Below, piece after piece: positions 14,401 to 29,400 of a stretch of DNA of 56,585 nucleotides. The number at the start of each line of letters is the position of its first letter. Position 1 is the first letter of the stretch. The stretch covers positions 1-56,585 of the forward strand of contig JAWQRO010000109.1 in NCBI GenBank assembly GCA_033557835.1, read 5' to 3'. A model generated the notes under the pieces. The model worked only from the letters and a program-made list of their open reading frames with translations. It did not search any database and was not told the origin of the DNA. The position numbers and the translations under genes are program-made. This stretch comes from Helochares maculicollis. Taxonomy: Eukaryota; Arthropoda; Insecta; Coleoptera; Hydrophilidae.

Positions 14401-17400
14401 CTCCACAGGGTTTTTCATTTTGACATTTCTGTTCTGATTGGGTATCTTCAGTGTGATTTCGTGATTATGTCTATCCCCTCCCATATAGTCATGATTACAT
14501 TGAGTACCGGTCTCGAATGTGTAATTGTGTCTAATATGTTGCCACTCAACATTCCCATACACATCTGTACAATATTTTTCAGCACGAAACTCTCGTTAAT
14601 TGAATTTGTCAATAATTTTCGATACAATCCTAACTCCTCTGTAGATTTTTGCTTAAGACTTCTAGTCCAATTATAGTATTTATTCCGTATATTCTAATTT
14701 TCTCAACATTATTGAAATGTTTACTTCGTGTTTCCTTCCGGTTGGACATTAATATTTGATGGGGTTTGATGCTCTTGGTTGAGAGAGAAATCTAAACTAG
14801 TGTAACCACATAAATAAAGTAACGTATGATGCTCTTATATGCAAGACGGTACGTAAAAGCTTTGTCAATCCTTCAATTACTGACTTAAAAAAGTGTTAAA
14901 AACATTATTTATTATATTCTGTTGTGAATACACATTATATATACTAAAAGCAAATAATAATACAATTTTGGCAACCTCCTTTTTTACATTTTTTCCTTAT
15001 TTTCAACATTTTTTATTAATAACCTAAATGATTTGCATTGTCACGTTTACTATTTTATTTGAATTTATAATATTTTAATGCTATAAATATTCTTTTTACA
15101 TAATTTGATTTGCTTTATATGTATTGGAATGTTGGGGATAGACAAAAATCAATATGTTTCCCAGAAACCACCTTGTAATTGACATCTCACACCAGAAACA
15201 GGCAAACAGAACCATACAAGTATGGTATATTTAAAAATTTTTAACCTTTTTTCTTTAGATAATTACAACTATTGCAAAAGAGTGTCATATACAGAGTATT
15301 AGAGTATGCAGTCCTGATAATTTGCTCCTGTAAAATCATTCATGTCTTAAGCTGCATTGTACAATAATTAAACATGATTAAATAGAAATGTAGGTTTTTA
15401 ATTGCTGCTCATGTTAACAATAGGTAGCTTATGTATGAACCATCACATATATTTCGTTTCACTTAACATTTCTTTACCGCGGAAACTTTTATCTAAATGC
15501 TCTTTAATTTTCCATCTGCGTAAGTATAGAGTAATTCAAACTATTCATTACTTAACAATTGAAGGAACAGACAAAATTCAGTATAAATCGTTTCTACAAT
15601 AAACAAAATATTGACAATTTGGCTAATTTGATACTCTGCAAACATAGATCACATTCTTTTCACGGTCGATTTTAAAACCTAAACTAAAATAAACGACGAT
15701 TTTTGCAACCTATTACTTTTTTATACAACTGAGATACCGGCAAAAATTTTAATCTTCAGCACAGTATTAATATCAATGTTAGTCTTTTTCTAACAGGAAT
15801 TATTCATTTAATCAAATCAATACATCTGAATTTTCTTACTTCAATCATTTCAAATTGTCTCGAAAACTACTAATCAAACAACAACATAGCGCAATAAAAT
15901 CATGCACTAGCAACACATATTTTGATTGGTGTCTACAATTTAAGTTTTGTCTAGAAAGGATTCTAAAAATTTTGAACTGTTGTAGGAAATGAGTGCGTTT
16001 CTTAGTGGTTGGAAACCGTACAATGCACTTTGGCGAAATGAGAAAACCGCAAGAGAATTACTTTCAGTGTGTCTAGCAGAGTTTGAGTCTTTGCTCAGGA
16101 AACATGGAGAACTTGCCAATCGTTTAGAATCCGAAGAAGATTTTCATATTATATCAAATTGCCTGGCTATATCAACTGAGAAACTTAAATTTGGCCTATC
16201 TACAGAGATTAAATCTTTGACACACAAGTAAGTATTCTAATCTCTAGATCTGAGCGATTAACTAGTTAAACAAAAATGTCCCTTCTACAACCTCCATTAT
16301 TTTATGGTTAAAATGATAAAAGTTGGTATTAAAATACAGTGAATCACTATTCGTGAAAACATCTTTTGTCATCACATTAAAACATGTTGAATTTCATACT
16401 AACAAAGCGGCGTTTGTGGCTAGCTTCAAAAAGGTAATTTTGATGTCGGTGATAAAGAACTTTCTAGTTTACCAAACAAATTTGAGTGGGAAGAATTGGA
16501 ATAATATTAATGCAAAAATCAGCTCAAAAAGGGCTTACAAAACAATTAAATGTCACTCTAGCAGCCACAAGCAAACCTTTACAAACCCCATAAAATGATT
16601 TACAAAAAAGTAAAATAGATACCACATGTACTGACTTAAGATAACACAGTAAATAGCTTAATATTTTGCAATTAGTCGCTTACAAGACATCGAAGATAAC
16701 ATTTCTTGCATCCAATTGTGATTGGAGATAAAAATTGGATTAGCTATTATATCCCTATCTTGGGGTCATCTAGGCAACCATCCACATCAACAACAAAACG
16801 AATCATTGAAGTAATGATATGTTGCATATCTGGGGGGATCATAAAGGAGTGGTGTACAATGAACTGCTAATACCGGACGAAACTGGTACTGCTGAGAGTA
16901 TTCAACAATTGATTGATTTGAACCATGCACTGAACAAAACTCTACTCCCAACAAGCAGTGTAAAGTGAGTTTGCTAAACGACAATGCTCGACCACATATC
17001 TCAAAACAAATAACAATGATGTTGGTAGCACTTAAAAAGAAAATTCTACTGTATGCTCCTTATTCATTAGATTGTACCCCATCAGATTACTAGTTTCTCC
17101 GATCAATACAAAGTGTTCTTTAAAACCAACACCTCAGAAACCACGAAGAAATATGATCTAAAGTTATAATAAACGAAAGCAAATATATAAACTAAACTAA
17201 AATTTATCATTTATCAGAAATACAAGTTTTGTTGCAACAACTCGAAAAAACTAAGTTACACTTTTGGCTGGTTTGAGTCTAGAAAATTTTGATTAATGCT
17301 TTGTCAAAAACTGAATAGCTGTATCGCCCCGTTTTAATAATAAGTCAGCGCTTTCATTCACGAAACTCTTGATTTCAAAACTGCAAAAACATCTTCTTTG

Positions 17401-20400
17401 GTGCATAAAACCGCCACGAACTTTATATTCGCATACAAAATTGCAAAATCTCATGCTTTACTCAAACAAACAGCTTAACCAATGCTTTGATCATTTTTTT
17501 ATTATACATATAGAACTCGTGTGTGACATGTCCTAATAACAGCATAAAACGTTGTTATATTCAAGATAATTAAGAATTTGTTTTACAGGATTGGACAAGC
17601 AATGAAAAAGAAATACAGAAGAGAAATGGATTATGTATACGCTGTTATCAATGAAATGGAACGGAAATTAGAGCGTCCCATCCGAGACCTGGACGATGTA
17701 CGAATGGTAATGGACACTTTGAAGAAAATTAGGGAGCAAGAAGTTGATATGGAACTAAGAATCGATCCCATTGAGGTGAGGAGCACTTTTATTAACTAAA
17801 ATTCTACTTGGGACTATGAGAATTTTCGGTTTTAGGACGCCTTCAATATTTTAACTCGTTACGATGTCGTAATAGAACGCGAAATCTTGGACCAAGTTGA
17901 TAATTTAAGATATACTTGGGGAAGACTGCTCAAACAAGCCTTAACTGTTCAAGTTCGGTTGTTAGATATGCAGCCGCAGTTTCAAGAAGAACTGCGGAAC
18001 AATCTGGACAAATTTCGACAAGACAAAATTGATTATTGTAATGAATATAGGAATGCTGGTCCCATGCAGCCCGGCCTCTCACCAAGAGAAGCATCTGATA
18101 GACTTATACTATTCCAGGTAAACATCCACTTGTCAACCAATTCAGAAAGAAATAAAAAAGGTTATTTTCTCCATAGAATCGTTTTGATGGCATGTGGAGG
18201 AAATTGCAAACTTATCAGAGCGGAGAAGAACTATTTGGGTTGCCTCAAACAGACTACCCTGACTTGGCACAAATAAGAAAAGAATTGAATTTACTGCAAA
18301 AGCTTTATAAATTATATAATGACGTAATTGATCGCGTTAACAGCTATTACGACATACCTTGGGGCGAAGTCAACATTGAAGAAATTAATAATGAATTAAT
18401 GGAATTCCAAAACAGGTGCCGCAAATTGCCGAAAGGCTTGAAAGAATGGCCTGCCTTCTTTGCCTTAAAGAAAACCATTGATGATTTTAATGACATGTGT
18501 CCTCTACTGGAGCTTATGGCAAATCGCGCTATGAAACCAAGACATTGGCAGAGGATTATGGACGCTTTGAAACATACTTTTGAGCTTGAAAGCGATGGAT
18601 TTTGCTTAAAGAATATATTGGAAGCGCCCCTTTTGCAGCATAAAGAAGATATTGAAGTAAGTGTTGATATCCGCAATTTTAGTTTGTTTGCCGTGTACAT
18701 TGTTTAGAGTGTGAAATAAGATTAAGGGGAACGGATGTACGTAATAGAGCTCCATGATTTCCTAAATTTATGTTTGGTTAACTGAACGATGTTCTTGATC
18801 ATCGACTTGAGATGACAAAGTAGTCATGAAACGAAACTTCAAAATCTTTTGTTGGTCCGTATCAGTTTATCTATTCTTGATCTTTTTTCTTCTGAATTGG
18901 CATAAATATATCCCCACTAATTAATTGCGAGTTGAAGACAATTTTTTCAATTATTGTATTTGAATAGTTTAACGTAAAATTTCATTAAAGTGTGAATTAT
19001 TAGTGTATGTGGATATTAGTTCATTTATTGAATTAACATCATTCCAAGTTTATGTGAATTTTAAAATTTAAAAAATTAAAGTCAAAAAGTCTTGAACTTG
19101 TTAATTATATGTCATTGCTTGGATTGCTTCAGTCTAATGATGCCTTCAATAATAATTAGATTTCCATTTGTTTGTCAAGGATCGCGCTGTTTAGGCTAAT
19201 TTTTAACTGTTGATGTACAAAAACGTCTACCATTGAGCTCTGGATATCACTCACCAAACTGTCAATATTACGTTTATTCGCTTATTCAACTTATAAATTT
19301 GGTATTTGGAATTACGAACTTATAAATCGTACATTGTTGTCTTTTATCTGGAATGACCGCTTAGCCAGCGTAGATCATAGCGAGGACGATTTTTGAGTTA
19401 TCGAAGACAGGTTAAGAAATGCAGTAATTGTGATTATAAGATATATAATACTCCTGTAAATAATGGAGCCCAAACTGGCTTTTTGCGTTTTTGTTTTTCG
19501 GGAAAAGGGCCGTGGACCAATTCCATCATGTGAGACATATGCTGGCAAGACGTCCAGCAATTGCTCAGGGACGTGCACTCTCTTTTAGGAATATTTTAAA
19601 TCTGGCTTTGAGCCGCCAAATTTGTCGATATTGGTAACCGATTTTAAAGATGCTACCCATTACACATATTATCGAAAATCAAATTGCAACCGTCTTTGGC
19701 AAAGTGCAAACCAGAAATTAGTGTAATTCTGATGGTATATATAAAAATTTATCAAATTACGTTTGACATCAATTTTTCATTTTCTCTGCATTAGTCACAG
19801 TAATTTACTGAGCAAGGGCATCTTTCGGGATCGTTGGAAGAGTGCAAATGTTCGATCCATTTTCAAGATTGGGGACAGAATACTCGTGGAAAATTATAGT
19901 TCTAACTCTGTGCTCTCTCGTTGAGAAGATATTTGAATCTAAAATAACTTGTGAATTTTTCTGTATGATCAAATCTGTTATGTTGCTGCAATAGCACGGG
20001 TTTTGCTCTACGAGGTCTGTTTCTACAAATTTTACACGTCATGTTTTGAAGCTGAAATAAAAAGTCGAAACAGAAACGAGTAGCAGCATTGCTTGTCTAT
20101 TGTTGGTAGGTCCACGATTAATAAAAGAAGAAGCGATGATGTTGAAAGGGTATCATTCTAAAATTATATGATAGAGTGTTGAATTGTTTCTTAAACCTAA
20201 TATGAGGGAGACATTTAAATAATTTTGAATTAATATTAATTAAATAGATTTAGTTATCCTGATGAAGCTATGCGAGAACAAGAATAAAGGGAACGACGGA
20301 AAGATCACCTAAGAACTTAATTGGACTGCCTATCTCAGTTTTTTAATTCTCTCTGACTATCAAAACTACAACAAAAAATATTATGAAAAGCCAAATTTGG

Positions 20401-23400
20401 ATAAATCTGTATACTATATTTGAACGACGCAGCATATAACCTTCCATATTTTGGCTCAGTTAACAACATTCGAGACTAAAAATGACTCACGAAAAGCAAA
20501 TAAAGAAAATTAAATCATTCTGGGTTCGTCTCCAATGATAGCTATTTAAAATTCCTCTTCAGACGCAGGAAGAAGAGGTATAATTTTAACTACTGGTCTA
20601 ATAAGAGTACCATATTTGGTACGCACAATCTCTACTCAAACAATGTTATTATTACTTGGATAAACGTTTTCAATTCTGCCGAATTTCCATGATAAAGCAG
20701 AGGATGAGGGGTCATACAAGAGAACAACATAGCCCTTTTCCAAAGTTTTTACACCCTCGGTCCAATTGTAACGTTTCTATAAAGTTTTCAAACCTTCATA
20801 GTGTCAGCGTTTCCAAACATGTAATTGATTTTTGCAACAATTGCCACCAAGAAAATATATTTTCCTTTAGATGACTAAGAACAGGACTGCCAACCAACAA
20901 ATGAAACGAGAACCTTAGTTTCTTCAAGCAAAATAGATAACGAACAGTGAGATTGTGAATTTAGAATAGCTTCAACACGAGCAAATAATGCGGCCAAATT
21001 TTAAGAAAGTAGAGGTCTTTAATAACTATTGTAATAATACAGTACCTTTACCTTGATAATATATCTGTTGAGTGAACGAAATATTAGGAATGTGGATTAA
21101 AAAGAACTCAAACAGCTTATTGTCAGTTTAGTTCCTAGTAATTCTCTGGTGTGGAATATGATAAGCTACGAATTATTAAAATATAAATGGCACACATGAG
21201 AGAAAATATACTTGAGGCATCTTTCGAATCATATATGTTAACATGAAAAACTAAGAATCTGATGTTTTTGAGCCCATGGAGAATTTTTACTACAGTTTTA
21301 GATGGCAAAAGCCTTGTTCGAATTCAGAATGGTTTCTTCAGACTTAGAATTATTCTTTTGTTTCAACCTACGTAAGAGTTCTATTCTATAGTTTTTAAGT
21401 TGTTTAATTGGCAATTTCCATTATATCTTCCTATTGTGTTTAGGATATCTGCATATCAGCGATGAAAGAAAAGGATATAGAAGGAAAACTACGGCAAGTA
21501 ACCAACGAGTGGTCTGTTCATGAATTAACATTTATGTCATTTAACAACCGAGGAGAACTGTTACTTCGAGGTGACACAACAGCAGAAACTATAGGTCAAT
21601 TAGAAGATAGTCTCATGGTCTTGGGATCGTTATTGTCCAACAGATATAATGCGCCTTTTCGGAAACAAATTCAACAATGGGTTCATGATCTCTCCAATAC
21701 CAATGAAATACTGGAGCGATGGCTCTTGGTTCAAAATATGTGGGTTTACTTGGAAGCTGTATTTGTCGGTGGCGACATTGCAAGGCAGCTGCCTAAGGAA
21801 GCGAAACGGTTTTCTAAAATTGATAAATCTTGGCAAAAGATCATGCAGAGAGCACACGAAACTCCAGGGGTTGTTTCGTGCTGTGTTGGTGATGATTTAT
21901 TAAAGCAGCTGCTCCCACATCTACAGGAACAACTTGAGCTATGCCAAAAATCTCTAAGTGGGTACTTGGAGAGGAAAAGGATGATGTTCCCAAGATTTTT
22001 CTTCGTGTCAGATCCGGCACTTTTGGAAATTTTAGGGCAGGCTTCCGATTCCCACACTATTCAAAATCACCTTCTGTCTATATTCGACAATACTCGCTAT
22101 GTCAAGTTCCACGATATAGAATACAACAAAATGACGGCCATTATATCATCGGAAGGGGAAATGATACAGCTGGAAAAAGCAGTTCGAGCAGAAGGAAGTG
22201 TAGAGACGTGGTTGACGCAACTACTGCACACTTCTCAGGCTTCCTTGCATTCAATTATACGGCAAGCCAACTGCACAATAAACGATATCAACTTTAACTT
22301 ACTTTTGTTTTTGGATAAAATGCCAGCGCAGGTATTGGTATAAAGCAGATCATTGATAATTGCTTTATTTGTATCATTTTAAAAGTTGAAAACTGAGACA
22401 AGCTGAGGAAGTCAATGTATTATTGTTAGTTAAAACAAAGAAAGCTATTATCGATGACTAAACGATTCTATGAAGCGATTATTAACAATTTATGATTATA
22501 ATATATATTTAGATAGGATTACTGGGATTGCAAATGATATGGACCCGAGATGCTGAGTTGGCTTTGCTACAAGCTCGAGCAGATAAGAAAGTAATGCCAG
22601 ACACAAATAATAAATTTTTGGAGCTACTTAATACATTAATCGATCAAACTACAAGAGATCTTACGAAAATTGAAAGAACTAAATTTGAAACATTGATTAC
22701 AATTCATGTACATCAAAGAGATATTTTTGATATACTTGTAAGGTCTACCATATAAACACTAATGGACTTATTCTAACATTTAGACATTTTCAGTGCCGAT
22801 TAAACGTGCGTCATGTAAACGATTTTGAATGGTTAAAGCAATGCAGATTCTACTTCAAAGAAGAACAAGATAAAACTTTGATCATAATAACCGATGTCAC
22901 ATTTTCATACCAAAACGAATACTTAGGATGTACAGATCGTTTAGTTATAACACCGCTCACGGACAGGTACCTTCATTGATTATTATTGAAATATGTTAAT
23001 ATGCTAAACCAATTAATATTTTAGATGCTACATTACACTAGCCCAGGCTTTGTCCATGAGTATGGGGGGAGCACCTTGTGGTCCGGCTGGAACTGGAAAA
23101 ACAGAAACGGTTAAGGACATGGGCAAAACTTTGGCTAAATATGTAGTTGTTTTCAATTGTTCTGATCAAATGGACTATAGAGGTCTTGGAAGAATTTATA
23201 AAGGTAACCAATAACATCAGACAGTTGGTCTCAATTTCACATTCCTGTAAATTTCACTGCTCAAAATGACCAACAGCAATTTTCATTCTTTTCGACAATG
23301 TTAATATTCACACTATGATCAACACGAAATGTTTAGTCTACAACATCTAATATTTCATTTTTTATTTTTACATGGTTCATACGAATGCTACTGTTGGTGA

Positions 23401-26400
23401 AGGTGTTGTTTTACGCAAAAATTGAACTTGACGTCATAATCACTCTTGAATCCATTTTGACCATGTTCCCCATGATGTGTCGGTCCGTTGCTGTATATTT
23501 GGATAATCATGGTTTGTCATAGGGTAAAAAGTATTGATGTCATGTTTACCATAGGCTGCAGCAAACTAAAATTTTAGATTCTTTTTTCAAAGTTAAGAAA
23601 TCCATAGTGCCCATTTTTCAAAAATTCATGCAACAACTGTGTCTCTAAGTCAAGTTTACTCTTGCTTGTTAAATTAAATAATAACGGAATTTATTTCTTT
23701 ATATTCACTTGTTTATAATATACATTATTGTTTTATAGGTCTGGCGCAATCTGGTTCTTGGGGTTGTTTTGACGAATTTAACAGAATAGAACTACCGGTA
23801 TTATCAGTAGCTGCCCAACAAGTGGCTGTTGTATTAGCAGCGAAAAAGGAAAAGAAAAAAACGTTCCAGTTTACTGATGGAGATATTGTCGAGATGTGTT
23901 CCGAGTTTGGAATTTTCATCACAATGGTAATTTCATATTACGGCAGCTTATGGCAAAACAAAAGAATGTTAATGCCTATAAGTTTGATTTATCTCTTTAT
24001 ATATTTTTCAGAATGATGTTAGATTGGGTATCATATATATAAAACGAAGCAAATGCTTTTATTAGCCAATTGCACTATGAACCATTTTGTTATATTTTCA
24101 TTTCTTTTCTTCCAAGTCTTATTTTAGCTAGCGTTACAAAAGACTGCTAAAGCTTGTAGTGTATACTCAATTAACTGCCTTGGACAGCTTTGCCTCTATA
24201 TGTTGCAATGTAAAATAATTGGAACTTTTGAAAATATGTATGTCTTAATTTGTGTTTCTAGAATCCAGGATATGCTGGAAGGAAAGAGCTTCCGGAAAAT
24301 TTAAAAATCCAGTTTAGAACAGTTGCTATGATGGTGCCAGACAGGCAAATAATTATAAGGGTAAAACTAGCTAGTTGTGGTTTCTTAGAAAATATTACAT
24401 TGGCTAGAAAGTTTTACACTTTGTATAAGTTATGTGAAGAGCAATTGACTAAACAGGTAGATATGGTTTCTATTGGTATGAAGAGTTTCCATAAACTTCT
24501 CTTATTGATAATAGGTTCACTATGATTTTGGTCTCCGAAATATATTATCAGTTCTGCGTACTCTTGGAGCAGCAAAGAGAATCAATTCTAAAGACACTGA
24601 AAGTACAATCGTTATGCGAGTTCTTCGTGATATGAATCTTTCTAAATTAATAGATGAAGACGAACCTTTATTTATGTCGCTTGTGGCCGATTTATTCCCC
24701 AATCAGATGTTGGAGAAAACTGCCTACCCGGAATTGGAAGATGCTATAAATGTACAAGTTGAAGCGGCAGGATTAATCAACCATCCATCATGGGCACTTA
24801 AATTAATACAGGTAAACATTTTTTACGTTCTATAAATTGAGCGAAGCAAAATGTTTGAAGAGTTTTTCGTTAGATGACTTTAGTGAACCAATCTCACAAG
24901 GTATACAATGCATCTTCTCATCCTATATTTCGACTTAAAGGAGACATGACGCTTAAAATCATATTCTTTGACAGTTTTGTTTTAAGTTAGTCCAGTTGCA
25001 TTCCAAAATGGAGGTAAAATAATTCAAAACAATCCAAAGGACTGAAAGGAAAAAGTGAAGCAGGTGGTCAAAAAATATCTGATGTTTGTGAACCCGATAA
25101 AATGTGGAATCCAATAGGGAAGAGTTGATTCCAAAGCTTTTGTGTTGGAAATATGGACGTCGAAAATGAGGCATGCTCTGGGAGGCCAGTTGTCGAAAAT
25201 GTTGATAAAATCATAGAAACCGTCGAATTAAGCTAATGCACTTATTCTAGTCCTTAGAAACTGAAGGTTGTCTAGAGAATTGCTTAGAACCATTTGCCCA
25301 ACGCTTGTCTAAAAAGAAACTTGAATTATGGATGTCACACGAATTTGTGTAAGAGAACTTTTTGAGTGAATTAATGCTTGCCATTCTTTGCTGACGTGTA
25401 ACGAAATTGAACTATATTTGAAGAGGTTGGTGATTGGCGATCGCCCAGCCCAAATAAACGAGCTAGAAAGTTTTACTGTATATTTGATGTGATTGGACGA
25501 GAATCCTCATCTATGATCTTTCCTCGTTAGGCCAATCATTTAATCCGGATTGAATAATAATTCTATATGTGCCACCAAGACAACATCGGGTCTCACAAAT
25601 ATCTGTAACAACGGTCCAGAAGCTCCAAGAGCTTGGATGATAAATTATAAAGCACCTACTGTATAGCCTAGACCTGGCACCTAGCTAACACTTTTTGAAG
25701 AATTTGAAATCTTTTGCTGATTGTAAAATCTGGCATCAAAAGAGGTTTGTGATAATAAGCTGGTCAAGTTTTTTACCAATAGGAACGAAAACTTCTTCAA
25801 TCACGACATTATTAAATTACCTTCAAACTTGACAAGAGATTTCGAACAAACGGGCGCATATTTGATCTAAATCCAAAACTTGTAGCTTTCTTAATTTCAT
25901 CTTCGAACTAAAGAGGAAAACGCTTAGAATGTTTTATGTTATATATGTCATATTTCAGAGTAAAACATGTTTTCACGGGTTATTTTTAATATCTCGAATT
26001 TTTGTGTTTTTGTAGCCAAACGCGTGTTATTTGGTTTTACACTGGTCTAATATTTTTATTGATTGAACTATGATTTTAACGGTTAAGATGTAGAACTGAC
26101 ATATACCAACTGTTTTTATGTTTTAGCTATACGAAACTCAAAGGGTTAGGCATGGTATTATGATCCTTGGTCCCTCTGGAGCTGGCAAAACGACTTGCAT
26201 TCAGAGCTTAATGAAAGCTTTAACGCAACGAGGAGATGCCCATAGGTATACTTTTCATCTTTTTAATGTCTGAGTTCTATGAGTACAGTTAAATTTTTTC
26301 TGACCGTGCTATTTTAAGAGAGATGCGAATGAACCCAAAATCTATAACTGCAGCTCAAATGTTTGGCCGCTTAGATGTTGCAACAAATGATTGGACAGAC

Positions 26401-29400
26401 GGTATTTTTTCAGCGTTGTGGCGAAAAACCCTAAAGCTAAAAACAGGTATACTTTTCAACTATTTGATTCATGTACATTACCATCAATTTCTCTTGTTCC
26501 TTAGGAGAGTACGTATGGTTGGTACTAGACGGCCCTGTTGACAGCATTTGGATAGAAAATTTAAATTCAGTTTTGGACGACAATAAAACCTTAACACTGG
26601 CAAACGGCGACAGGTTGCCAATGGCAGCAACATGCAAAATCATATTTGAACCTCATAACATAGACAACGCTTCCCCGGCAACAGTTTCTCGAAACGGAAT
26701 GGTGTACATGAGCTCTTCCGGCTTAGACTGGGTACCAGTGGTCAAGGCGTGGCTGAAAAAACGAACGCCGCGTGAGCAAGAAATATTCCAAGAGCTTTTT
26801 GATAATTCATTTCAAGAGATTTATTCATGGGGAACACAAAATTTGAGTTTGGTGATGAATGTTTTGCAATGTCACATAACCTTCCAAATATTGAATATAT
26901 TAGAAGGTAAGCAATTTCTAATTAGTATATATCATGTATTTGACATTATGGGCCGACAGGATTGGTCCCTCTCCAACAAGAAGCTGAGGAAGAAGTTTCT
27001 GCAGCCAAATCAGATCACGACGCCGATGACGAGATAACCGACGATGGCCCAAAAGCTGAAACTGAAGTAACGATTTTCAGCCAAGACCACCTCTCTAGAT
27101 TATATGTGTTTTCTTTAGTTTGGTCGGTGGGTGGATTTCTAGACACAAATGATCGAAAAAAAATCGATTTGTATTTAAAAGAGCATTTCAAAACATTGGA
27201 ACTTCCAAAGAATACAAAGAAAAGTATTGATGTACGATCTCTTCACAAAGATTGATAGTATTCTTAGTGATATTTTTTATATTCCATTGCAGGCAACTGT
27301 TTTTGACTATGTTGTAAACAATAATGGAGATTGGGAGCTCTGGTCTACACGAGTAACAAATTATGTTTATCCCGAGTACAGCACGCCTGACTATGCCAGT
27401 ATATTGATACCGATTCCGGATAATGTTCGCATTGACTATTTAATCAATACCATAGCTAAACAAGAAAAAGCAGTCTTGTTAATAGGCGAGCAAGGCTCTG
27501 CTAAAACTGTTATGATGAAGTCTTATATGAAAAAAGCAAATTCTGAAATATATCTTAATCGGGCTTTTAACTTTTCGAGCGCAACTTCACCGTATCAATT
27601 TCAGAAAACAATCGAAAGTTATGTGGAAAAACGGATGGGGAACACGTTTGGTCCTGGAAATGGAAAGAAAATGATTGTATTTATTGATGACATAAATTTA
27701 CCGGAAATAAATTGCTGGGGAGATCAGGTAATGTATTATCGTCTTTTACATCTATAAACTATTCTGTTAACTTAAGAACTGTGCAATATAGTTCCACAGT
27801 CCAGATGAGGTTCCTCCAATGGGGTAACATCTACTATCTTACTTCATATCAATTGGCCAATTTTTCTTTAATCTTATGTTTCGTTTCTGTGTTAATGGTT
27901 GCAGTAGTGGATTGATGTGGGATGTCAATTTTCCATGGTGCTAATTACTTCGTGACGAGGTGACACGTGTGAATTTGGAGACATTGGTGCAGCGAATGGT
28001 TTGTGCTTCTGTTATGGTTCGCAGGATTTTGGATTGAGCTCGTTGAATCTCTGCAGTATTGGATATGCTGGCACATTCCCACAGTTCTATGCCATGGGTA
28101 TCAGTATTTGTACAGCAAATATTTGTTTTCGCATTTTTCAATTTTCTTCCCAGTAACCAATTCAGTTCTCTCATCTTCAAGTCGATCTATTTACGTTCTT
28201 TTGTTGTACACCCTCCAATTTAGTCTACTGTCTAGATGTATGTCCAAGTATTTTACACTTCTTGTACTAGATATTTTGATATTGCTTATGAATACCGATG
28301 GACACAGTTCTTTTCGTAAAGTGAAGGTTGGCGTTAAGATCTCATATATTTTGATTCTCCATTTGGCCAGCCTGTCTTCTATTTTTAGGAGATGTTCTTG
28401 AAGAGTTGCTGTCATAGGATCAGGACGATCGCATCATCTGCAAAAATTCCTAGTATGGTATATTGTTGTTAGCAGATCTGACGTGTTTAGTGTGGATTCC
28501 AGAACACTTCCTTGAAGAACACCAGATTTAATTGCATGAGATGAGAGATTATTCCATTCATCCTTGTTTGAAATTATCTACTCCTTAAGTAATCTTTGAG
28601 AGAAGTGTAGTATGATTGGGGAAGTGATTGACTTATTTAGTAAGATAGACCATCATGCCAAACCTTATCAAAAGATTGGCTAACATCAACGAAACCTGCT
28701 AAGTATTACTTGCCTTCTAGGGCTACATTGATTGTATTTATTTCAGATGTTTCATCTGACTTCTAATGTACTTTCTAATGACAAAGCTATATCATATTAA
28801 ACATTTTACTAGAAATTTTGACAACTAATGTAGATATGAGTCTTAGATGACTTTTAATATTTTTATTCCATTTATAGATAACAAACGAAATAGTGAGACA
28901 AACCATGGATATGGGAGGATTTTACAGTCTAGAAAAGCCAGGAGAATTCACAAGCATTATTGACGTGCAATTTGTAGGAGCAATGGGACAACCAGGTAAA
29001 GGAAAATCATTTGAGAATCTACCACACAAATCTGTTGCTCTCTTTTAGGTGGTGGAAGAAATGATATTCCATCTCGATTAAAGAGGCAGTTTTGCATCTT
29101 CAATTGTCCTTTGCCACCTGATTCTTGCATCGATAAAATATTTTCGGTAATAGGACAAGGACATTATAACGTAAAACGAGGCTTTTCTTTGGAAGTTAGG
29201 ACTCTGGTCAAAAAGTTGGTACCATTAACCAGGCTCCTTTGGAAACGCACTAGAATTAAATTGCTTCCTACGCCTGCCAAATTTCACTACGTCTTCTCTT
29301 TGAGAGATTTATCTCGAATTTGGCAAGGAATGGTAACTTTTATTTATAATTTCTTAACTACTCTTGATGTGATTATCCTCCAAAACAGCGATAATGATAT

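Larger units (their letters stand above)
18657..21443 (+). other. Intron 20 of the dynein gene (2.8 kb)
   Basis: Holds a + strand reverse transcriptase scrap and a - strand BEL/Pao scrap, both listed separately. 18,657-19,790 shows nothing recognisable. Confidence 0.6.

Noticed and set aside
26323..26541. Open frame continuing from exon 29 into the intron
   Set aside because: Read-through of a splice donor. The family sequence resumes only after the acceptor at 26,504.
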